The notes: generated by a model not told the origin, from the letters alone. DNA of 64,000 nt from an uncultured Umboniibacter sp. (GCF_947497555.1 NZ_CANMGY010000004.1:147213-211212); one strand, 5' to 3'; shown: positions 1 to 10,204, numbered from the stretch's first letter. Program-made: numbers and translations.

Positions 1-51
1 CGTCATCATAGCAAACTACGGGGTCACACCCAAGATGCAATCTCTACGTAT

Positions 52-1851
52 TCAAGACGAACGACGTGGAGAGCTTGGACGCGAGCTATTCGCTCGACCC
101 TTTGGCTTACCGCCTGGACGAGCTCGGCCACCTGGCTTTCCACCGCGACCTTCTCCCGGCTTATCCGTCCACTCGCGAAGCTTAATTGGACGACCACAAA
201 CACGGGTGTTCTGTAGATGACGCTCAAGTTCCTTTGGAAGATCGTCAGGAAGGTCAACTAAAGTGTAACCTTCATTGATTTGAACTCTACCGATAGATTT
301 CGCGTTGATGTTACCCTCGTTAGCGATAGCGCCAACAATGTTACCTGGCTTAACCTGGTGGTTATGACCAACGTCTAGGCGATAGCGCTTAAATCCTGCT
401 TCCAATGCGACCTCAGAACGACCACCCCGATCACCGCGACCACCGCGATCACGAGGACCGCGATCACGAGGACCGCGATCACGACCGCCACGATCCGAGT
501 AGCTTGAATCACTACCCGCATTGAAATCAATTTTTGGTGGCGCTAGCAATGGACGCTGCTCCGCCTGCGAACGCAATAGCGCCGCTAACAACTTCTCAGG
601 AGACAGCTCAAAGTGCGACAAGAGTTGCGAACCAATTGCTTCATAGTCAGAGAGCTCGTTCTTCTCAAATTCCTTAGTAAGGTCATCAACTAGCTGCTGT
701 ACACGGCGTGACGCGATATCTTCGCCGCTTGGTAACTGGTAGCGAAGCATTTGAATCTGGAGATGACGTTCAATCGCCTGCTGCATACGACGCTCACGCG
801 GCGTAGAGAACAACACGGTAGTCCCTTCACGTCCAGCACGACCAGTTCGGCCGATGCGGTGAACATAGGCTTCTACGTCATACGGAATGTCATAGTTGAT
901 AACGAGTGATATACGCTCAACGTCAAGGCCACGCGCGGCAACATCCGTTGCGATAATGATGTCCAACTGACCTTTCTTAAGGGAATTAACCGCTTGCTCA
1001 CGCTGTTTCTGCGCCATGTCACCTTGAAGTGCCGAACAACGGTAGCCACGAGCGTTCAAGATCATGGTTAATTCATCTGCAGCAACACGGGTGCGAACGA
1101 AAATGATTGCCGCATCGTATTCTTCAGACTCAAGTAGACGAGTCAGTGCATCACGCTTACGATCATTCTTCATGACCCACGAATACTGCTTGATATTTTT
1201 GTTCTCACGCTTGGCACCGGCAATTTCGATATGCTCTGGGTTACGTAAGTACTTCTTAGCTACCGACTCAATGGCCTTTGGCATGGTTGCTGAGAACAGC
1301 GCAATCTGACGTTCATCAGGCAAAAATTCCATCACCTTTTCAACGTCTTCTAGAAAGCCCATATTGAGCATCTCATCTGCTTCATCGAGTACTAAAGCAT
1401 GTAACTTATTTAACTTCAGGCTACCACGATTCAAGTGATCGATGACTCGACCTGGCGTACCCACGACAACCTGAGCACCACGCTGAATACCGCGCATCTG
1501 AATGTTCATTGGCTGACCGCCGTAAATAGGTAGTACACGGAAGCCTCGGATCGACGCAGCATAACGCTGGAAGGCTTCTGCAACTTGGATAGCAAGCTCA
1601 CGGGTTGGTGTTAGCACTAACACCTGAACATGGCCTGCTTTCAGGTCAAGATTATCAATTAAAGGTAATGCAAAGGCAGCGGTTTTACCGGTACCTGTTT
1701 GCGCTTGACCCAAAATATCACGTCCGTCCAGTAGTACTGGAATAGCGCGCTCTTGAATAGGCGACGGCTTTTCGTAGCCAAGCGATTTGATTTCTTTCAA
1801 TAGTTGCTCAGATAAGCCGAGCTCGTCGAATGTTATATTCGATTCAGACAT
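52..1851 (-). CDS. deaD: DEAD-box ATP-dependent RNA helicase, DeaD/CsdA type
   Basis: Cytoplasmic ATP-dependent RNA helicase of the DeaD (CsdA) type, a family that unwinds structured RNA in cold-stress mRNA translation and 50S assembly. Visible in order: motif I AQTGTGKT, PTRELA, DEAD followed by EMLNMGF, SATMP, ARGLD and HRIGRTGRAGREG. Then come a DeaD-type linker, an Arg/Gly/Asp-rich segment (DRGPRDRGPRDRGG) and a C-terminal DbpA-like RNA-binding domain ending near VCGRPIKLREW, with a basic Gly/Arg/Ser tail. I chose the ATG at 1851 (MSESNITF, 599 aa) because GGAG lies 6 nt upstream; an in-frame ATG ten codons earlier lacks this. Monocistronic, with a long leader. Identity is certain from the motifs; cold regulation is inferred from the family. 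Confidence 0.96.
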   Translation of the reverse strand: MSESNITFDELGLSEQLLKEIKSLGYEKPSPIQERAIPVLLDGRDILGQAQTGTGKTAAFALPLIDNLDLKAGHVQVLVLTPTRELAIQVAEAFQRYAASIRGFRVLPIYGGQPMNIQMRGIQRGAQVVVGTPGRVIDHLNRGSLKLNKLHALVLDEADEMLNMGFLEDVEKVMEFLPDERQIALFSATMPKAIESVAKKYLRNPEHIEIAGAKRENKNIKQYSWVMKNDRKRDALTRLLESEEYDAAIIFVRTRVAADELTMILNARGYRCSALQGDMAQKQREQAVNSLKKGQLDIIIATDVAARGLDVERISLVINYDIPYDVEAYVHRIGRTGRAGREGTTVLFSTPRERRMQQAIERHLQIQMLRYQLPSGEDIASRRVQQLVDDLTKEFEKNELSDYEAIGSQLLSHFELSPEKLLAALLRSQAEQRPLLAPPKIDFNAGSDSSYSDRGGRDRGPRDRGPRDRGGRGDRGGRSEVALEAGFKRYRLDVGHNHQVKPGNIVGAIANEGNINAKSIGRVQINEGYTLVDLPDDLPKELERHLQNTRVCGRPIKLREWTDKPGEGRGGKPGGRARPGGKPKGRANSSRPSSPRRSS

Positions 1852-2319
1852 GTAAATCTCCAATAGTGCCAATGCACTCACCCTTTACCGCGAAAAGAGC
1901 GCAATCTGGTCATGGCAACCGCGGTGCCATTGGGCTTAAATCAAGGTTCTTGAGGCGTGTAGCGCTCGCAGGAGGAGACCACCTTAGCGGTAGTAACATA
2001 GATTCCATCGGCAAATTAAGTTGCCCGCCACATTCTCAGGGATATGATTAACCCTATATTTACGCGAGAACGGGACTCTGGCATGACACTGAGATTGTAC
2101 TCAGCGCATTTGAACCGACTAGCTTCCTAGAAAGATACCCACACACACAGTGTGGATCACAAGAGAGGAGTTTGCTGAATAAGTTTTATTCAACACCCCA
2201 TCAATAGGAGTCCGTCATCACGGATGAGGACTATTTGCCCTCATGCGCCGCCATTGTAACGAGTGAAGTAACAATAGCAAGCGCATTCACATGAGGGATG
2301 TTGACTAGGCTTGTAATAC
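1852..2319. other. Gene-free region: deaD leader/promoter and mltB 3' end
   Basis: About 470 bases without a convincing gene. It holds the minus-strand upstream region of deaD. Small dyads are visible: CCACAC/GTGTGG near 2149-2165, TGAATAA/TTATTCA near 2176-2192, TCCG/CGGA near 2212-2225, and the larger inverted repeat at 2238-2297. A minus-strand TACAAT near 2096-2101 could be a -10 box but has no good -35 partner. E. coli deaD is known for a long structured 5' UTR, so a structured leader here is plausible but unproven. Short ORFs in this stretch lack ribosome binding sites. Confidence 0.5.
2238..2297. repeat. Imperfect 60-bp inverted repeat between deaD leader and mltB
   Basis: Outer arms CCCTCATG (2238-2245) and CATGAGGG (2290-2297) are perfectly complementary. 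Inner arms ATTGTAAC (2253-2260) and GTAACAAT (2268-2275) match with one mismatch. It begins 22 bases beyond the mltB stop and has no clear U-tract on either strand, so it is not a classical terminator. It could be an RNA hairpin that protects or processes the 3' end of the mltB operon transcript, or a REP/MITE-like element. Only one copy was noticed in this window. Confidence 0.5.
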
Positions 2320-3306
2320 CTATTGAGAAGACAAGATCGATTGTTCGCGAAGGACTTCGGCCAACTGATGCACGGCTAGCGCGTAGTAACTCGAGTGATT
2401 GTAGCGAGTAATCGTATAAAAATTCTGTAACCCTGCAATGTACTCTCCGTCAGGATTATCGGCAAAGTAAAAGATACGAGCCTTAGTATCGGCTGCTAAT
2501 GCGGCATCAGGACGGTAACCCAATGCTTCAACCTCGGCCATGGTCCGATCCAAACGTAACGGAGAACGCGGGAATTCCTCTGCACCTTCGGGGGCTGCTA
2601 GATTCACCAAAACGGGCTCACCAGCTTTCCAGCCGTGGCGCTTGAAATAATTGGCAACGCTCGCGATAGCATCTTGTTCACTCTCCCAGAGATCGGCAAC
2701 TCCGTCACCGGTATCATCCTTTGAATAAGCTCGGTAGCTTGACGGAATAAACTGCCCTAGACCCATCGCACCTGCATAGGATCCCTTCAAAGATAACGGG
2801 TCAAGACCGGTTTCTTCAATCATCAGCACAAACTCGGTGAGCTCCTTTTTAAAGAAACTACTTCGACGTGGGTAGCTAAAACCGAGTGTTGAAAGTGCAT
2901 CAATAACTCGATAATTACCCATAATTCTTCCGTAGCGAGTCTCTACGCCAATGATCGCCACAATGTACTCAGCGGAAACACCCGTCTCCGCTTCAATACG
3001 CTTTAATGTCTCTAGGTTACGCTCGATGAACTCAATACCGCCATCGATGCGTGCCTGTTCGATAAAGATATTGCGATATTCTTCCCATGTGAGCACGCGC
3101 TCGGCTGGACGCGAGATCGCATCAATAATCGATTGTTTATAACTTGCCTCTGCCATCAAACTGCGCAGGTACTCCGCATCGATTCCATGTTCGGAACTTA
3201 CTTCAGCAATCCACGCTTCAACTAACTCGCCGTCACGCTCATATGCCACAAGGCTTGAGCTAGCCAACAGGGAAGCCGTTACTAAACCACGTAAAATTTT
3301 TCTCAT
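2320..3306 (-). CDS. mltB: Membrane-bound lytic murein transglycosylase B
   Basis: Periplasmic lytic transglycosylase of the MltB family (328 aa). It cleaves the MurNAc-GlcNAc bond of peptidoglycan with formation of 1,6-anhydroMurNAc. The N-terminus MRKILRGLVTASLLASS is a signal peptide; no lipobox Cys is visible, so it is probably soluble or loosely attached rather than a lipoprotein. The catalytic Glu sits in GVETRYGRIMG (Glu122), followed by the family signature FSYPRRSSFFKKEL and GAMGLGQFIPSSYR. The start is the ATG at 3306, preceded by GGAG 6 nt upstream; a TTG four codons earlier overlaps this site. Last gene of the run with roda/mrdA, 21 bases after rodA, fitting coupled elongation and turnover. 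Confidence 0.93.
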   Translation of the reverse strand: MRKILRGLVTASLLASSSLVAYERDGELVEAWIAEVSSEHGIDAEYLRSLMAEASYKQSIIDAISRPAERVLTWEEYRNIFIEQARIDGGIEFIERNLETLKRIEAETGVSAEYIVAIIGVETRYGRIMGNYRVIDALSTLGFSYPRRSSFFKKELTEFVLMIEETGLDPLSLKGSYAGAMGLGQFIPSSYRAYSKDDTGDGVADLWESEQDAIASVANYFKRHGWKAGEPVLVNLAAPEGAEEFPRSPLRLDRTMAEVEALGYRPDAALAADTKARIFYFADNPDGEYIAGLQNFYTITRYNHSSYYALAVHQLAEVLREQSILSSQ

Positions 3307-3327
3307 ATCTAACTCCAAGCGTTTTGC

Positions 3328-4461
3328 TCAGTACCAAAGTCGTTTCTTTTCGGTACTGATACTCATTAATAATCCAAATCCTGCCATCAAGGTGACAATC
3401 GAAGTACCACCTTGACTCACCAGTGGGAGCGGAACTCCAACAACCGGTAATAAGCCCGATACCATACCCATATTTACAAATACATAAACAAAGAATGTCA
3501 GCGTAACTGCGGCGGCAACCATCCTACCGAAGGTCTCCTGGGCGTTAAGGCCAATCCACAAACCACGAGCGATAATCAACAAATAAAGTGTCAACAAAGC
3601 TAACACACCTGTGAGTCCCCACTCTTCAGCAAATACCGCAATAATGAAATCAGTATGGCTCTCAGGTAGAAAATCTAATTGACTCTGCGTCCCAGACAAA
3701 TAGCCTTTTCCGTCAATACCTCCAGAACCAATAGCAATTTTAGATTGAATAATATTCCAGCCCGCCCCGTAGCGATCTACCTCCGGATCAAACAGCGTTA
3801 AAATACGAGTTTTCTGATAGTCCTTGAGGAGAAAGATCCAAAATACGGGTCCTGCTGCGATGAGTGAGCCGAGACAGACGAAAACAAGTTTCCATGATAT
3901 CCCCGCAACCAATATGACGATTAGGCCACTGGCAGCAATCAGGATTGAGGTACCTAAATCGGGCTGAGTAGCAATGAGTAGCACCGGGACGAATATAATA
4001 GCCGAGGCTACCGCGAGGTCCTTAAATGATGGCGGAAGCTGACGATTCTGAAGCCAAGTTCCAAGCGCTATAGGAAGCGCTAGCTTCATAATTTCACTCG
4101 GCTGGAATTGAGGTAGGCCAGGAAGATCCAACCAACGTTGAGCACCTTTCGCACCCACGCCAATAAACTCCACAAGAATGAGAAGAAATACCCCGAATAT
4201 CCAAGCCGGCAGCGCCAGACGCATTAAGGTTTCTTGCTTGAACTGAGCGACGATAAACATTGCACCATAGGCAATCGCAAAGAAAGTTAGCTGCCGCTTT
4301 ACCGTCGCCATACTTTGATCCGACGCACTATACAAAACGGCGACGCCGAGCGAAGTGAGCATCAATAGTAGCAGCAAAAGCGGTAAATCAATATGTAATC
4401 TGCCCAGCCAGGAGCTTGCCGATTCAAAGGAATTTTTCGACTGACGGCTAAAATCGCGCAT
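3328..4461 (-). CDS. rodA: Rod-shape peptidoglycan glycosyltransferase RodA
   Basis: Integral membrane SEDS-family glycosyltransferase (377 aa) that polymerises lipid II during lateral wall elongation, paired with PBP2. About ten hydrophobic segments are visible. SEDS hallmarks include GAKGAQRWLDLPG, FQPSEIMKLALP, TQPDLGTS, GWNIIQSKIAIGSGG, FLPESHTDFIIAVFAEEWG and the C-terminal PLPLVSQGGTSIV. Length is typical of E. coli RodA (370 aa). The ATG lies immediately after the mrdA stop (TAG then ATG, no spacer), so the two are almost certainly translationally coupled, which suits the 1:1 RodA-PBP2 complex. Confidence 0.97.
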   Translation of the reverse strand: MRDFSRQSKNSFESASSWLGRLHIDLPLLLLLLMLTSLGVAVLYSASDQSMATVKRQLTFFAIAYGAMFIVAQFKQETLMRLALPAWIFGVFLLILVEFIGVGAKGAQRWLDLPGLPQFQPSEIMKLALPIALGTWLQNRQLPPSFKDLAVASAIIFVPVLLIATQPDLGTSILIAASGLIVILVAGISWKLVFVCLGSLIAAGPVFWIFLLKDYQKTRILTLFDPEVDRYGAGWNIIQSKIAIGSGGIDGKGYLSGTQSQLDFLPESHTDFIIAVFAEEWGLTGVLALLTLYLLIIARGLWIGLNAQETFGRMVAAAVTLTFFVYVFVNMGMVSGLLPVVGVPLPLVSQGGTSIVTLMAGFGLLMSISTEKKRLWY

Positions 4462-6321
4462 CTATTGAAACTCCTGTTTTAGTTGACCGCGGTCATCGAG
4501 TAGCCAACTATCCATTACTTGTTTCGCTACAGGTCCCGCCACAGTAGACCCGCCTTCGCCATTTTCGATAATCACCGCCACCGCTATCTGCGGTTTTTCG
4601 TATGGCGCGAAGGCCACGAATAAAGCGTGATCACGGAGACGTTCGTTCAATTCGTCGGAATCATATTCAGCATCCTGTGCAATACCCACCACTTGAGCAG
4701 TTCCTGATTTTCCGGCTAACTCGTAGGTGCTGTTGCGAGATAATCCACGAGCGGTTCCACGCAGCGAGTGAACAACATCGTGCATGGCAATATGAATATC
4801 ATCCCAGTCTTCGTCAGCCACCTTAATCTCATTAACTATCTCAGGTTCAATCACTCTACTCTCTGCACCGAGAATTGTCTTAACAAGATGCGGGCGATAA
4901 CGCTTGCCTTTGCTTGCAACGGTTGCAGTCGCATGAGCAAGCTGCAGCGGTGTCGCTAAAAAGAAACCCTGACCAATTCCTACATTAATAGTGTCCCCGG
5001 GGTACCACGCGCGACCGCGGTAGTCCCGCTTCCACTGTCTAGATGGCAGGATGCCTCGCCGCTCCTGTGGTAAATCAATACCCGTTAATTCTCCAAAACC
5101 GAATCCCTCAAGGAAACTGGAGTAACGATCGATACCCATTTCGTAGGCCAACAGGTAGTAGTAGGTGTCACAGGACTGCGCCATAGCATCGAAGAAATTG
5201 ACTTTCCCGTGGCCCTCTGGTTTCCAATCCCGGTAACGATGATCGTCGTTTGGCAACGTAAAATAGCCATGATCATCAATTTCTTGGCTTGGGTTAACTA
5301 AGTTATAGTGTAAACCCGCCAAACCAATCTGTGGCTTAACGGTTGAACCCGGTGGGTATCGTGCTTGAATAGCACGATTGAACATGGGGGAGTCGAGATC
5401 TTCTACCAAAAGTCGGTAATTTTCGTGACTAATCCCCGTCACAAAGAGATTGGGGTCAAACGCTGGGGTTGAGACTAACGCCAATACCTCACCATTGTTA
5501 ACATCGATAGCGACGACTGAACCACGTCGACCGTCGAGTGCATCAAACGCCGCCTGCTGGACCGCTAAATCAAGTGTTAAAATAAGTTCATTACCCACCG
5601 AGGGTGGTCTCGCCTCAAGGGTTCGCAAGGCACGACCGCGAGCATTGACCTCAACCTCCTGCTGCCCAGGATAACCCATCAACTCGTCTTCCCAATTTTT
5701 CTCAATACCCGTTTTGCCAATTCCCAAGGTTCCGGCATAGCGCTCAGCATTTAATTGCGCTAACTCTCGCTCATTGATACGACCAACGTAGCCTAACGAG
5801 TGGGCGAATAAGCCGCGAAATGGGTAATCTCGAACCGAATGTGCAGCCACTTCAACGCCCTCTAAATGATGACGTTGAACCGCGACGCGAGCAATTTCTG
5901 TTTCCGATAGCTCAAAACGCAGAATAACGGGTGAAAAGGGCCGACGCCGTTCGCCAACGCGACGAAAAAAGCGCCGACGTTGACCCTCGCTAATCGTGAC
6001 CCATTGGCTTAATGTGTCGATAGTGGCGTCAATATCATTAACGCGCTCAGGTACTATAGATAAGGTATACGACGGCCTACTTCTAGCAATAAGTTCGCCA
6101 TCTCGGGCTCGGATTAGTCCTCGCGAAGGAGGGATGGGTTCGGTAAGGATTCGGTTTTCATTGGCCTGGGTGCGAAACTGGTCGTACATTTCCACCTGAA
6201 GGAAAGCGTATCTAGCTACAAGTATACCGGTGAGCAACAAAACAAATAAACCTGCCACCCAAATACGACGACGAAAGATTTTCAGTTCCAGCTCAATATT
6301 CTTTATTTGGTTTTGAGCCAT
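4462..6321 (-). CDS. mrdA: Penicillin-binding protein 2 (elongasome transpeptidase)
   Basis: Monofunctional class B PBP (619 aa), the transpeptidase of the elongasome. A single N-terminal TM anchor (about residues 20-38) is followed by the pedestal/dimerisation domain with RGLIRARDGELIARSRPSY, then the transpeptidase domain. The catalytic SxxK is STVK at Ser326-Lys329 in PPGSTVKP; SCD is in MAQSCDTYYY (SxN position occupied by Asp, as usual for PBP2); the third box is GKSGTAQV. It sits between rlmH (21-base gap) and rodA (no gap) in the conserved rsfS-rlmH-mrdA-rodA order. Confidence 0.97.
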   Translation of the reverse strand: MAQNQIKNIELELKIFRRRIWVAGLFVLLLTGILVARYAFLQVEMYDQFRTQANENRILTEPIPPSRGLIRARDGELIARSRPSYTLSIVPERVNDIDATIDTLSQWVTISEGQRRRFFRRVGERRRPFSPVILRFELSETEIARVAVQRHHLEGVEVAAHSVRDYPFRGLFAHSLGYVGRINERELAQLNAERYAGTLGIGKTGIEKNWEDELMGYPGQQEVEVNARGRALRTLEARPPSVGNELILTLDLAVQQAAFDALDGRRGSVVAIDVNNGEVLALVSTPAFDPNLFVTGISHENYRLLVEDLDSPMFNRAIQARYPPGSTVKPQIGLAGLHYNLVNPSQEIDDHGYFTLPNDDHRYRDWKPEGHGKVNFFDAMAQSCDTYYYLLAYEMGIDRYSSFLEGFGFGELTGIDLPQERRGILPSRQWKRDYRGRAWYPGDTINVGIGQGFFLATPLQLAHATATVASKGKRYRPHLVKTILGAESRVIEPEIVNEIKVADEDWDDIHIAMHDVVHSLRGTARGLSRNSTYELAGKSGTAQVVGIAQDAEYDSDELNERLRDHALFVAFAPYEKPQIAVAVIIENGEGGSTVAGPVAKQVMDSWLLDDRGQLKQEFQ

Positions 6322-6342
6322 TGCACCGCGGCCTAGATATTA

Positions 6343-6810
6343 CTATTTATGATAGGGATGATTGTGCAATATAGTGTGCGCTCTGTATAGCTGTTCCGCA
6401 AGTACTATTCGAACTAGCGGGTGCGGTAATGTGAGGTGTGACATACTCCAACGCTGGTTTGCTCTAGCCAACACTGACGGCGCATAGCCATCAGGTCCGC
6501 CAATTAAGATACAGACATTATTGCCCGACATGCGCCACGAGTCTAAATGGGTTGCGAGCTGTTCGGTGCTCCAAATTTTCCCCGCCACATCTAAGGCTAC
6601 TACCCAGTCACCTTTAGGTATCGTAGCGAGTATTGCGTCCGCTTCACTCTGTTTGGCACGTTGAATATCAGGGTTCTTTGCGCGGGCACCTACCGGAATC
6701 TCTATGAACCTGAGGTTATAGTCTCGTGGTAGTCTCTTTATATACTCGCCGCAGCCTGCTTCAACCCAAGCAGGCATCTTAGTGCCAACAGCGATGATGG
6801 TCACTTTCAT
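6343..6810 (-). CDS. rlmH: 23S rRNA pseudouridine-1915 N3-methyltransferase
   Basis: SPOUT-class SAM methyltransferase (155 aa, exactly family length) that methylates N3 of pseudouridine 1915 in helix 69 of 23S rRNA, acting on assembled 70S ribosomes. Signature segments are the N-terminal [13 protein letters not shown], the SAM-binding [10 protein letters not shown] and the C-terminal knot region [19 protein letters not shown] ending in HPYHK. It lies 8 bases after rsfS and 21 before mrdA, the order also seen in E. coli and Pseudomonas. Confidence 0.97.
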   Translation of the reverse strand: MKVTIIAVGTKMPAWVEAGCGEYIKRLPRDYNLRFIEIPVGARAKNPDIQRAKQSEADAILATIPKGDWVVALDVAGKIWSTEQLATHLDSWRMSGNNVCILIGGPDGYAPSVLARANQRWSMSHLTLPHPLVRIVLAEQLYRAHTILHNHPYHK

Positions 6811-6818
6811 AGCGAGGC

Positions 6819-7157
6819 TTACTCGACTTGAGCCTCAGGGGTATCACCCCAAAGTTTTTCTAGTGCATAGAACTCACGGATAGCTGGCAGCATCGTGTGG
6901 ACAACAATATCGCCTAGATCCACAAGCACCCACTCTGACGCCTCACGACCTTCAACACCAATGGGCTGAATTCCACGTTGCTTTACTTCGTCCACAACGT
7001 TAGCCGCCAGCGCGTTAACCTGACGGTTAGAGTTACCGGTAGCGATGATGATGGTATCGAATACGTCTGTCTTGTCGCTGACATCCAGAACAGTAATATC
7101 AACAGCTTTGATATCTTCTAGCGCGTCTACGACGACTTTGATCATTGGATCGGTCAT
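6819..7157 (-). CDS. rsfS: Ribosomal silencing factor RsfS
   Basis: Small (112 aa) Iojap/RsfS-family protein that binds L14 of the large subunit and blocks subunit joining under nutrient limitation. Seen: [36 protein letters not shown], the conserved [17 protein letters not shown] and [22 protein letters not shown]. The start ATG at 7157 lies 4 bases after the nadD stop, so translation is likely coupled. A short acidic tail ends the protein. Confidence 0.96.
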   Translation of the reverse strand: MTDPMIKVVVDALEDIKAVDITVLDVSDKTDVFDTIIIATGNSNRQVNALAANVVDEVKQRGIQPIGVEGREASEWVLVDLGDIVVHTMLPAIREFYALEKLWGDTPEAQVE

Positions 7158-7161
7158 ATGG

Positions 7162-7821
7162 TTACTCAGTTTGGTAGAGATGCTGTTGCTTAATATACTG
7201 CAACACCGACTCTGGTAATAATAGATTGGGACTCGCCCCTTGCACCAATTTTGCTCGAATATCTGACGACGAGCAGTTCATTGGTCTCTGACTCAAGTGT
7301 AAAACACCACCACTGGGGCGATCTCTCAGCTGAGACGGCGCCGACAATACCTTAGATGCCGACCACTTTTCAACTATCGAATTGAGCGGCGCCATCATAT
7401 CGCATCTCTGGGCAACAATAACATGCGCGAAATCCGTTAGTTCTTCCCAACGATGCCACGTATTAATACTTTGAAACGCGTCACTGCCGACACAGAATGC
7501 CAGACTTACATCTGGGCCCAGTTCGTCACGCAGAGAAGCTAAGGTGTCGATGGTATAGGATGGCGCATTCCGACGTGCCTCTCGATCATCAACGCGCCAA
7601 CCTTCCCGCCCAGCGATGGCTAGCTCGACCATCTTCAATCGATGTGCAAAAGTCACGGAAGGTACCGCCCGATGTGGCGGAATGCTTGCAGGTACTAGCA
7701 ATAGACTATCCGTACCACACAGTACAGATATTTCCTCCGCCGCTTGCAGGTGGCCTTGGTGAATGGGGTTGAAAGTACCGCCATAGACGGCAATCAACTT
7801 GCTAAGCTCGGGTGTGTCCAT
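7162..7821 (-). CDS. nadD: Nicotinate-nucleotide adenylyltransferase
   Basis: Cytoplasmic NaMN adenylyltransferase (219 aa), which turns NaMN and ATP into deamido-NAD and PPi. The Rossmann nucleotidyltransferase motif [12 protein letters not shown] (HxGH) is at the N-terminus, with SIPPHR, the substrate-loop APSYTIDTL and the C-terminal [12 protein letters not shown] (variant of ISSTxIR). I use the ATG at 7821 (MDTPELSKL); a TTG four codons upstream is in frame but less likely. The start lies inside the end of proA (overlap 20 bases), so the two are probably coupled. Confidence 0.95.
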   Translation of the reverse strand: MDTPELSKLIAVYGGTFNPIHQGHLQAAEEISVLCGTDSLLLVPASIPPHRAVPSVTFAHRLKMVELAIAGREGWRVDDREARRNAPSYTIDTLASLRDELGPDVSLAFCVGSDAFQSINTWHRWEELTDFAHVIVAQRCDMMAPLNSIVEKWSASKVLSAPSQLRDRPSGGVLHLSQRPMNCSSSDIRAKLVQGASPNLLLPESVLQYIKQQHLYQTE

Positions 7822-9070
7822 CGCCCAATACAATCCATTTTTGCGAGGTTAAGCCCTCTAGGCCAACGGGGCCTCGAGCATGAAATTTATCTGTCGAGAT
7901 ACCTATCTCGGCACCTAAACCGTACTCAAAACCATCGGCAAAGCGTGTCGAGGCATTCACCATGATACTAGAGGAATCGACTTCGGTCATAAACCTACGC
8001 GCTCGAGAATAGTCTTGGGTAATGATGCTTTCAGTATGTGCCGAACTATAGGTTTCGATGTGTGTCATCGCAGCCGCCAGTGACTCCACTACCCTAATGC
8101 TTAAAATCGGTGCCAGGTATTCCGTCGCCCAATCTACCGATGAAGCAGGTGTTGCCTTAGACAGAATAGCTAATGCCTGCTCGCAGCCTCGAAGCTCTAC
8201 CTCAAACGAGGCTATTTGTGTTTCAAAACGCGGGAGAAATTGTGTAGCTATCTCTTGATGCACCAATAATGTCTCAGTCGTGTTACAGGTACCAAAGCGC
8301 TGCGTTTTCGCATTGATGCTTACCGATAAGGCTTTGTCCAGATCTGCAAATTTATCCACATAGGTATGGCAGATACCATCTAAGTGTTTAATTACCAGCA
8401 CGCTTGCCTCGGCGGTAATACGTTCAATTAAGGTCTTACCGCCGCGAGGGATGATAACGTCAATATGATCAGGCATCGTAATCATGGCGCCTACGGCGGC
8501 TCGGTCAGTAGTGGTTACTAGCTGGATAATGGCCGGGTCTACGTCGGCTGCAGCTAACCCGTCAGTGATACACTGGGCGATACAGCGATTGCTGTGAATC
8601 GCCTCACTACCGCCTCTAAGAACCGTTGCGTTACCGGACTTCAAACACAAACTCGCGGCCTCTAAGGTCACGTTAGGTCTGGACTCGTAAATAATGCCCA
8701 CCACACCTAGAGGAACGCGCATTTTTCCTACTTGAATACCGCTAGGGCGATAGCTTAAATCTGTTATTTCACCCACTGGATCAGCCAAATCCGCAACCTG
8801 GCGCAGCCCTTCCAGCATACCATCTATCCTTTCGGGGGTAAGAATTAGCCGGTCCAACATGGCATCAGATAAGCCGCGCTCCCTTCCCGCCTGCACATCT
8901 TCGCTGTTTGCGGCAACTAACACAGCTCGGCGAGCTTGAATAATCTCAGCAATGCTATGGAGAGCTTTGTTTTTTTCATCGGTGGAGAGCGCTCGGGCTT
9001 GCCTAGAGGCGTGTCTCGCCTGTTTGCCAAGCTGCAATATATAATCACTGACATCCATCTCTGCACTCAT
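7802..9070 (-). CDS. proA: Gamma-glutamyl phosphate reductase
   Basis: NADPH-dependent reductase of gamma-glutamyl phosphate, second step of proline synthesis (422 aa, family length). Visible: [46 protein letters not shown], the catalytic-Cys region [17 protein letters not shown] and [19 protein letters not shown] near the C-terminus. The ATG at 9070 overlaps the stop of the upstream dehydrogenase as ATGA. proB is not adjacent. The 3' end runs 20 bases into nadD, an order (proA-nadD) common in gammaproteobacteria. Confidence 0.97.
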   Translation of the reverse strand: MSAEMDVSDYILQLGKQARHASRQARALSTDEKNKALHSIAEIIQARRAVLVAANSEDVQAGRERGLSDAMLDRLILTPERIDGMLEGLRQVADLADPVGEITDLSYRPSGIQVGKMRVPLGVVGIIYESRPNVTLEAASLCLKSGNATVLRGGSEAIHSNRCIAQCITDGLAAADVDPAIIQLVTTTDRAAVGAMITMPDHIDVIIPRGGKTLIERITAEASVLVIKHLDGICHTYVDKFADLDKALSVSINAKTQRFGTCNTTETLLVHQEIATQFLPRFETQIASFEVELRGCEQALAILSKATPASSVDWATEYLAPILSIRVVESLAAAMTHIETYSSAHTESIITQDYSRARRFMTEVDSSSIMVNASTRFADGFEYGLGAEIGISTDKFHARGPVGLEGLTSQKWIVLGDGHTRA

Positions 9071-10032
9071 CCTCTCACCTCTCTTTTAAGTGGCTGTCCA
9101 GTAATAAAGGCCGCTAGGTCTTCACCTATTTGGTCTACTAACGTCTGACGGGCATTACGCGAGCCCCAGGCAACGTGCGGAGTGATAACGACATTTGGGT
9201 GTGAAGTATTAATTAAAGGGTGATTTTTTGCCGGTGGCTCAACCGCAAGTACATCGAAACCAATACCGCCAAGATGACCACTATTCAGCATCTCTACCAA
9301 AGCCGTCTCACAGACAATACCCCCGCGGGCGCAGTTAATTAGCAATGCATCTGACTTCATCATTTTGAGTTCAGCTAAGCCAATCAATCCTCGGGTATCG
9401 TTAGTTAACGGGCAATGTAGGCTAACCACATCAGCCTGTTGGAGTAACTGATTCAACGAAACTCGATCCGGCGCTGTCACCGCCCCTTCACGGACACTTT
9501 GTGCCACGATAACCCGCATGCCCAGAAGTCTAGCCTGGCGAGCCAGCTCCTGCCCAAGAACACCGTAACCAATAATGCCCAATGTCTTTTCTGTGAGTTC
9601 ACTAATGGGGTATGCTAACGAGCAGAAATGATCACTATCAGCCCAACGATCGTCGGCAACTTCGTGTGCGTACGACAGTAAATTACCGGATAGCGCGAAG
9701 ATGAGACTTAATGCATGCTGAACCACTGACTGAGTGCCGTAATTAACCGCGTTAATAACCGTTACTCCAGCAGCTTTCGTAGCAGAAAAATCGATATTAT
9801 TCGTTCCCGTTGCGGTCACCGCAATGAGTCTAAGTTGAGTAGCTAATACTAATTCTGCCGGCCCAATAACCACTTTATTCAAAATGGCTACGTCGGCATT
9901 CGCTAGCCTAGCGGCCACGTCTTTCGGAGCAGTATTGTCAAACTGAATTAGCTCAGCTCCCGCGGGGCACCAAGATGATAGATCTAGGTCGCTCGGGTGC
10001 ATTGACTCCGCATCAAGAATCACGATTCGCAT
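9067..10032 (-). CDS. D-2-hydroxyacid dehydrogenase (glycerate dehydrogenase-like)
   Basis: NAD(P)-dependent D-isomer-specific 2-hydroxyacid dehydrogenase (321 aa). The Rossmann glycine motif is [20 protein letters not shown]. The catalytic trio is Arg in [10 protein letters not shown], Glu in [14 protein letters not shown] and His in [14 protein letters not shown]. The pattern [14 protein letters not shown] with the AWGSRNARQ end resembles HprA-type glycerate/hydroxypyruvate reductases more than SerA (no ACT domain) or PdxB, but the substrate cannot be fixed from sequence. It heads the eight-gene minus-strand run and overlaps proA by 4 bases. Confidence 0.85.
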   Translation of the reverse strand: MRIVILDAESMHPSDLDLSSWCPAGAELIQFDNTAPKDVAARLANADVAILNKVVIGPAELVLATQLRLIAVTATGTNNIDFSATKAAGVTVINAVNYGTQSVVQHALSLIFALSGNLLSYAHEVADDRWADSDHFCSLAYPISELTEKTLGIIGYGVLGQELARQARLLGMRVIVAQSVREGAVTAPDRVSLNQLLQQADVVSLHCPLTNDTRGLIGLAELKMMKSDALLINCARGGIVCETALVEMLNSGHLGGIGFDVLAVEPPAKNHPLINTSHPNVVITPHVAWGSRNARQTLVDQIGEDLAAFITGQPLKREVRG

Positions 10033-10167
10033 GGTGCTACTCTCATTAACGAAAAGTCCAAGGATACAAGTTTCAAGTTAATTATCACAGCAACCTTTAT
10101 CTATACTCCGGCAAACAGTTGGTTATAGGAATTTGAACCCGCTTCCCAGCGAGCAGCGCTGTGGCGA

Positions 10168-10204
10168 ATCTAAGCGTAACGACTGCTGAAGGTAGAGCTT
10201 AGAT
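10168..10204. repeat. Hairpin-forming inverted repeat between YkgJ-like gene and dehydrogenase
   Basis: Perfect 8-base arms ATCTAAGC (10168-10175) and GCTTAGAT (10197-10204) with a 21-base loop. It lies in the 243-base gap between the end of the mpl-ubiX-RND-ykgJ run and the start of the next minus-strand operon. No U-tract follows on either strand. It may be an mRNA 3'-end structure or a regulator site; nothing in the sequence decides this. Confidence 0.4.

Noticed and set aside
6343..9070. Possible separate promoters inside the dehydrogenase-to-mltB run.
   Set aside because: Genes overlap or are within 21 bases; I saw no convincing -35/-10 pair, so a single operon is simpler, although internal promoters cannot be excluded.
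10121..10145. A tRNA-like T-arm on the minus strand (GGGTTCAAATTCC followed by an ACCA-like end).
   Set aside because: The T-stem does not pair properly and no matching acceptor strand or anticodon arm lies 70-95 bases upstream; treated as chance.
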